Notes under the pieces: generated by a model
Seen by the model: only the letters and a program-made list of their open reading frames with translations
The model's database searches: none
What the model was told of the DNA's origin: nothing
Shown here: one piece after another, positions 60,668 through 64,000 of the stretch
How positions within the stretch are numbered: the first letter of the stretch is position 1
Layout: every line of letters begins with the position of its first letter
DNA from: CAINVV01 sp036508555
GTDB taxonomy: Bacteria > Bacteroidota > Bacteroidia > Bacteroidales > Prolixibacteraceae
Direction of reading: 5' to 3'
Length of the DNA: 64,000 nt
Assembly (NCBI GenBank): GCA_036508555.1
Contig: DATCHD010000028.1
Location: forward strand, 25,715-89,714
Made by a program: the position numbers and the translations under genes

Positions 60668-61666
60668 TCATTTTTTAAGGTAGAAAAATCTGCCGGTCAG
60701 CAACAATCCGGCGAAGACAAAAACAGCAAACAGCAAGCTACTGGCTGCCAATTGCATACCGCCAGATATGACATGTCCGGAAGTACATCCTCCTGCCATA
60801 CGGGCGCCAAAAATAAGGATGAATCCACCGAAGAAAGCCCAGAAGGCCCTTTTTCCAAAATTGCTGCCTTTATATTTTTCCCAGTTCGCATGAATCATCC
60901 TGATTTTAAAATCCTTGCGAATCAGTGATAAAACAAATCCTGAAAGAAGTCCGCCGGCCAGAAAGAGTACCTCCCAGCTGCCGGGTTTAACAATTTGTTT
61001 GAAATAGTCATTGTTGACGACTCCCAAAATATTGTCAGAAACATACGGAAAGAAAGTGGATGCGCCAATCGGGCGATCAGCATAATGAAACACAAAGGTA
61101 TTGAGAACGGCAATGCCGAACCCTGCAAAGATCCAGGTTCTGTCCGGACTCTTATCCATCCGTTGTAAAAGAAAAGCCATGGAGGCAAAAACCAGACCGC
61201 AGATGATCATAATGGAATAAAAGAGCAGCGGTGAACTTCCCAATGCCGTGTACAATGAAAAGGTACCGACATTAGGTCCCAGGAAACTACTGATGGCGGG
61301 CAATACAAGTGTATAGACGAGTCCGCCTGCCAGTCCGCCGAGGATGCCTACAATGGCATCAAGGGATCCTTCTCCGGCGGAAACCATCACCGTTCCAGGG
61401 CAATAACCCAGAATGGCCATTCCCATTCCGAAAATCAATCCTCCTAAAACAATTCCGCCCAAAAGAAGAGGCTTGATATGATAGGCAGCAAGTCCCATCC
61501 CGATTTCGATGTTCAGCAGGATCACTCCTGCTCCGATGGCCAGCGCAATGGCTTTGGCCACTTTAAGATTTTCGAGGGTCGCCATGCCACTAATGGTGTC
61601 AAAGCGATTCAGTTTAGCGCTTTGAAGCAATGCTCCAAAAATAAATCCAAGCAATAAAATGTCCAT
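60668..61666 (-). CDS. YeeE/YedE-family transporter
   Basis: A 332-residue inner-membrane protein made of two related halves. ILGYCPGTVMVSAGEGS and MAGGCTSGHVISGGMQLA are the paired Cys-bearing loops of the YeeE/YedE (DUF395) family; related TsuA proteins import thiosulfate through these cysteines. About nine helices. The pairing with rhaB has no clear logic, and the real sulfur substrate is unknown. Confidence 0.87.
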   Translation of the reverse strand: MDILLLGFIFGALLQSAKLNRFDTISGMATLENLKVAKAIALAIGAGVILLNIEIGMGLAAYHIKPLLLGGIVLGGLIFGMGMAILGYCPGTVMVSAGEGSLDAIVGILGGLAGGLVYTLVLPAISSFLGPNVGTFSLYTALGSSPLLFYSIMIICGLVFASMAFLLQRMDKSPDRTWIFAGFGIAVLNTFVFHYADRPIGASTFFPYVSDNILGVVNNDYFKQIVKPGSWEVLFLAGGLLSGFVLSLIRKDFKIRMIHANWEKYKGSNFGKRAFWAFFGGFILIFGARMAGGCTSGHVISGGMQLAASSLLFAVFVFAGLLLTGRFFYLKK

Positions 61667-61766
61667 GTTCAGCGTTTTGGAATTATTAAAAAATCAGTTT
61701 CAAAGATAGCAAATCAAACGACCCTGAGCAATCCTTATAGGCCCACGAGAATGATAATTGGGGGTT

Positions 61767-63608
61767 CTACCTACCGAACAAAATTTTCTCAAGATCCGGC
61801 CGGCCTATTTTCCGAAGCTCAGCGATCAGCTCTTTTCGGTACTCATTCTTGTACCAGAAAAAGAATTTTCGTTGGGCCTGTTTTTGTTCCTGACTCTTAG
61901 CAGTATAGATTTTTTCGAGTGTATAAGGGTGATAACCAGAATAATAGATGACTGTTGCGAGGGTCATCGGGGTGGGAGTGAAGTCCTGTACTTGCTCCAG
62001 CTTGAAATTGAGTTCTTTTGTTTTGGCTGCCAGTTCGGCCATTGCTGCGACATCGCTTCCCGGATGACTGGAGATGAAATAGGGAATTAGTTGCTGCTTT
62101 ATGCCATATTTCTCGTTCGTCTTATCAAAGAATTTCTTGAGCATTTCGAATTGCGAAAAGGAAGGTTTCCTCATGACAGAAAGTACCTGTTCTGCAGTAT
62201 GTTCCGGGGCCACTTTCAACCGGCCCGAGACATGTTTCTCAATCACCTGATCCAGATAGTTCAGATTTCCCCTGTTGATCTCCTCCTCTCCAACCCGGTG
62301 AAAGATCAGGTCGTAACGTATGCCGCTTCCGATAAAGGCTTTCTTTACCCCTTTGAAAGCTGCCACCTTGTTGTACAGGTCGCTTATAGGACGGTGATCG
62401 GTATTGAGATTCTTGCAAACAGAAGGGTAAATACAAGAGGGTCGCTTGCAAAGACGGCAAATGTCCAGATCTTTTCCGGCCATCTTGTACATATTGGCGG
62501 AGGGTCCGCCGAGGTCAGAAATGTATCCTTTAAAATCAGGCATATTTACCACCGAATCTACCTCTTTCATCACCGATGACTCTGATCGTGACGCGATAAA
62601 TTTCCCCTGGTGAGCCGAGATGGTACAGAATCCGCATCCTCCGAAGCATCCCCTGTGGATATTAATCGAATGCCTGATCATTTCATAGGCCGGGATGGCC
62701 CCTTTTCCGGTGTATTTTGGATGGGGAAGCCGGGTATAGGACAGATCGCTGAAATAATCGGCCTCTTCGGTCGTCAGGGGTGGCCATGCAGGATTGATCA
62801 CGATCTTCTTGTCGCCAGCGGTCTGAATTAATCGGGTATCCGGTTCCATCCGGTTGGATTCCTCTTCGATGACTCTGAAATTCTTGGCATAATTAATTTT
62901 TTCCGCCTTGCATTCCTCATGGGAAAATAGTTTGAAATCTTTCCAGGCTACTTCATCATTCATTTCCTGATTTTTACCTACCAGGAAAGCAGTTTGTGGA
63001 ATATTCGTCAATTGATGAATCGGTTTCCCTTCCCGGAGCCTCTGAACCAGCGCGATCAGTGATTTCTCACCCATTCCGTAAAAAAGCATATCAGCCTGAC
63101 TATCAATCAAGATGCCGGGCCTAAGCTGGTCAGACCAATAATCATAGTGAGTGACGCGGCGCAAAGAGGCTTCAATACCACCGATAATCAAAGGCACATC
63201 AGGGTATAGCTTTTTGATGATATTGGAATAGACAATCGTAGCATAATCCGGTCGGGCTCCTGCACGATCGCCCGGCGTATAGGCATCATTGGAGCGTTTC
63301 CGCTTGTTGGCGGTATAGTGGTTAACCATCGAGTCCATGCATCCGGCCGTGACCGCAAAAAACAGGCGCGGTCTTCCCATTTTTTTGAAATCGCGCAGAT
63401 CATCCTGCCAGTTGGGTTGGGGGACGATGGCTACCTTCAGGCCCTCACGTTCCAGCAGCCGGCCTATCACCGCTGCTCCGAACGAGGGATGATCGACATA
63501 CGCGTCACCGGAGAATAGAACAACATCTAACTCGTCCCACCCCAGTGCATGAACCTCTTTAATGGTCGTCGGCAACCATCTTTGTATTCTGTTATCGCTC
63601 AAAGTCAA
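61767..63608 (-). CDS. YgiQ-family radical SAM protein
   Basis: The 613-residue protein begins with a B12-binding-like N-domain (about 1-200), followed by the radical SAM motif CFGGCGFC in RGCFGGCGFCTISAHQGK (about 320-337), DLGGPSANMYKM and the C-terminal SGYHPYTLEKIYTA and DLEKILFG typical of YgiQ. It is conserved across bacteria but its reaction is not established. It stands alone with 100 bases on its 3' side. Confidence 0.92.
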   Translation of the reverse strand: MTLSDNRIQRWLPTTIKEVHALGWDELDVVLFSGDAYVDHPSFGAAVIGRLLEREGLKVAIVPQPNWQDDLRDFKKMGRPRLFFAVTAGCMDSMVNHYTANKRKRSNDAYTPGDRAGARPDYATIVYSNIIKKLYPDVPLIIGGIEASLRRVTHYDYWSDQLRPGILIDSQADMLFYGMGEKSLIALVQRLREGKPIHQLTNIPQTAFLVGKNQEMNDEVAWKDFKLFSHEECKAEKINYAKNFRVIEEESNRMEPDTRLIQTAGDKKIVINPAWPPLTTEEADYFSDLSYTRLPHPKYTGKGAIPAYEMIRHSINIHRGCFGGCGFCTISAHQGKFIASRSESSVMKEVDSVVNMPDFKGYISDLGGPSANMYKMAGKDLDICRLCKRPSCIYPSVCKNLNTDHRPISDLYNKVAAFKGVKKAFIGSGIRYDLIFHRVGEEEINRGNLNYLDQVIEKHVSGRLKVAPEHTAEQVLSVMRKPSFSQFEMLKKFFDKTNEKYGIKQQLIPYFISSHPGSDVAAMAELAAKTKELNFKLEQVQDFTPTPMTLATVIYYSGYHPYTLEKIYTAKSQEQKQAQRKFFFWYKNEYRKELIAELRKIGRPDLEKILFGR

Positions 63609-63634
63609 AACAATTTGCGGTAAATTTACATCAT

Positions 63635-64000
63635 TTACGTATGTTGAGTAAAATACCTCTGCATTACCTCCAGTAATTCATCTTTCTTAATCGGTTTCGA
63701 AATATAATCATTGCACCCTGCCGCTATTGCCTTTTCTCTGTCACCAATAAGTGCATAAGCTGTTTGTGCAATGATAACCACGTCTTTGTTGAATTGCCGT
63801 ATTTGCCGGGTAGCTTCATCTCCGTCCATATCAGGCATTTGTATATCCATCAAAACCAAATCGATGTCAGGATTATTACGACACACTTCAACGGCTTTTG
63901 TTCCGGTTGCTACATTGATAATTTCTTTTCCAAATTTCCGGACTACAATTGAAATGAATTTATCAGATGATTCATCGTCTTCAGCAATTAATATTTTCAG
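63635..64000 (-). CDS. Response-regulator receiver domain (N-terminus cut by window edge)
   Basis: 122 codons are visible and the frame continues past the right edge, so this is the end of a longer protein. It contains the acidic pair in LIAEDDESS, the phospho-acceptor Asp in DLVLMDIQMPDMDGDEA, TAYALIGD with the conserved Thr, and Lys in YISKPIKKDEL. A receiver at the end of a chain suggests a hybrid histidine kinase. Confidence 0.9.
   Translation of the reverse strand: MKILIAEDDESSDKFISIVVRKFGKEIINVATGTKAVEVCRNNPDIDLVLMDIQMPDMDGDEATRQIRQFNKDVVIIAQTAYALIGDREKAIAAGCNDYISKPIKKDELLEVMQRYFTQHT

Overview
The window looks like chromosomal DNA of a Bacteroidota bacterium, probably of the Bacteroidales/Marinilabiliales type. 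The evidence is the gene content (rpmB-rpmG-DUF4295-ftsY-rimO, a DUF4494 protein, an S46 dipeptidyl-peptidase, GH92 and GH95 glycosidases, xylose isomerase genes), the lack of Shine-Dalgarno sequences before starts, and repeated matches to the Bacteroidota promoter -7 element TAnnTTTG, including TACATTTGC before both tRNA genes. Genus cannot be told from the sequence alone.

Layout. 1-3.8 kb: DUF4494 protein (cut by the left edge), an SGNH-hydrolase relic, and the ribosome/secretion operon rpmB-rpmG-DUF4295-ftsY-rimO. 3.9-9.7 kb: CPBP protease, HD hydrolase, secreted S46 peptidase, dienelactone hydrolase, sulfatase-maturase-type radical SAM enzyme. 9.7-20.9 kb: an accessory block next to tRNA-Pro with an RHH/PIN toxin-antitoxin pair, a chain of three decayed sugar-utilisation genes, a two-domain class II aldolase, and a type I restriction-modification system (hsdM-hsdS...hsdR) carrying an XRE/ImmA-IrrE/PIN-like module on the opposite strand. 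21-23.7 kb: ArsR-controlled operon of the arsF-arsG (nitroaromatic arsenical) type with an organoarsenical-permease-like protein. 23.8-27.5 kb: an unknown lipoprotein, and a non-canonical Nramp transporter behind a soluble MgtE-N/CBS protein. 27.7-34.2 kb: xylB-xylA-xylE and a divergent GH51 arabinofuranosidase. 34.2-40.3 kb: two split pieces of cobalamin-dependent methionine synthase, class II fructose-bisphosphate aldolase, an OmpA/PD40 protein flanked by palindromic repeats, a lipoprotein, tRNA-Leu and an exonuclease relic. 40.3-45.6 kb: GH92, GH95 and a collapsed second GH92. 45.7-50.1 kb: a four-gene operon for an amino-octulosonate-like sugar (KdnA-like, KdnB-like, divergent KdsA, transaldolase-like/CBS fusion). 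50.1-53.7 kb: ECF sigma factor, anti-sigma, DUF4097-like and TlpA-like envelope genes. 53.9-64 kb: AddA-type helicase-nuclease, PaaI thioesterase, split LysO exporter, outer-membrane barrel, rhamnulokinase, YeeE/YedE transporter, YgiQ radical SAM protein and a receiver domain cut by the right edge.

Two themes cross the window. First, several genes survive only as their two ends, the middle having been deleted (DeoR regulator, exonuclease, GH92, and an FGGY kinase/sialate esterase pair). Second, dispersed palindromes of at least two families sit between genes. The strongest candidate for a little-described system is the 45.9-50.1 kb operon, which can be read as a nearly complete route to an 8-amino-octulosonate with an unusual enzyme supplying the sugar-phosphate precursor.
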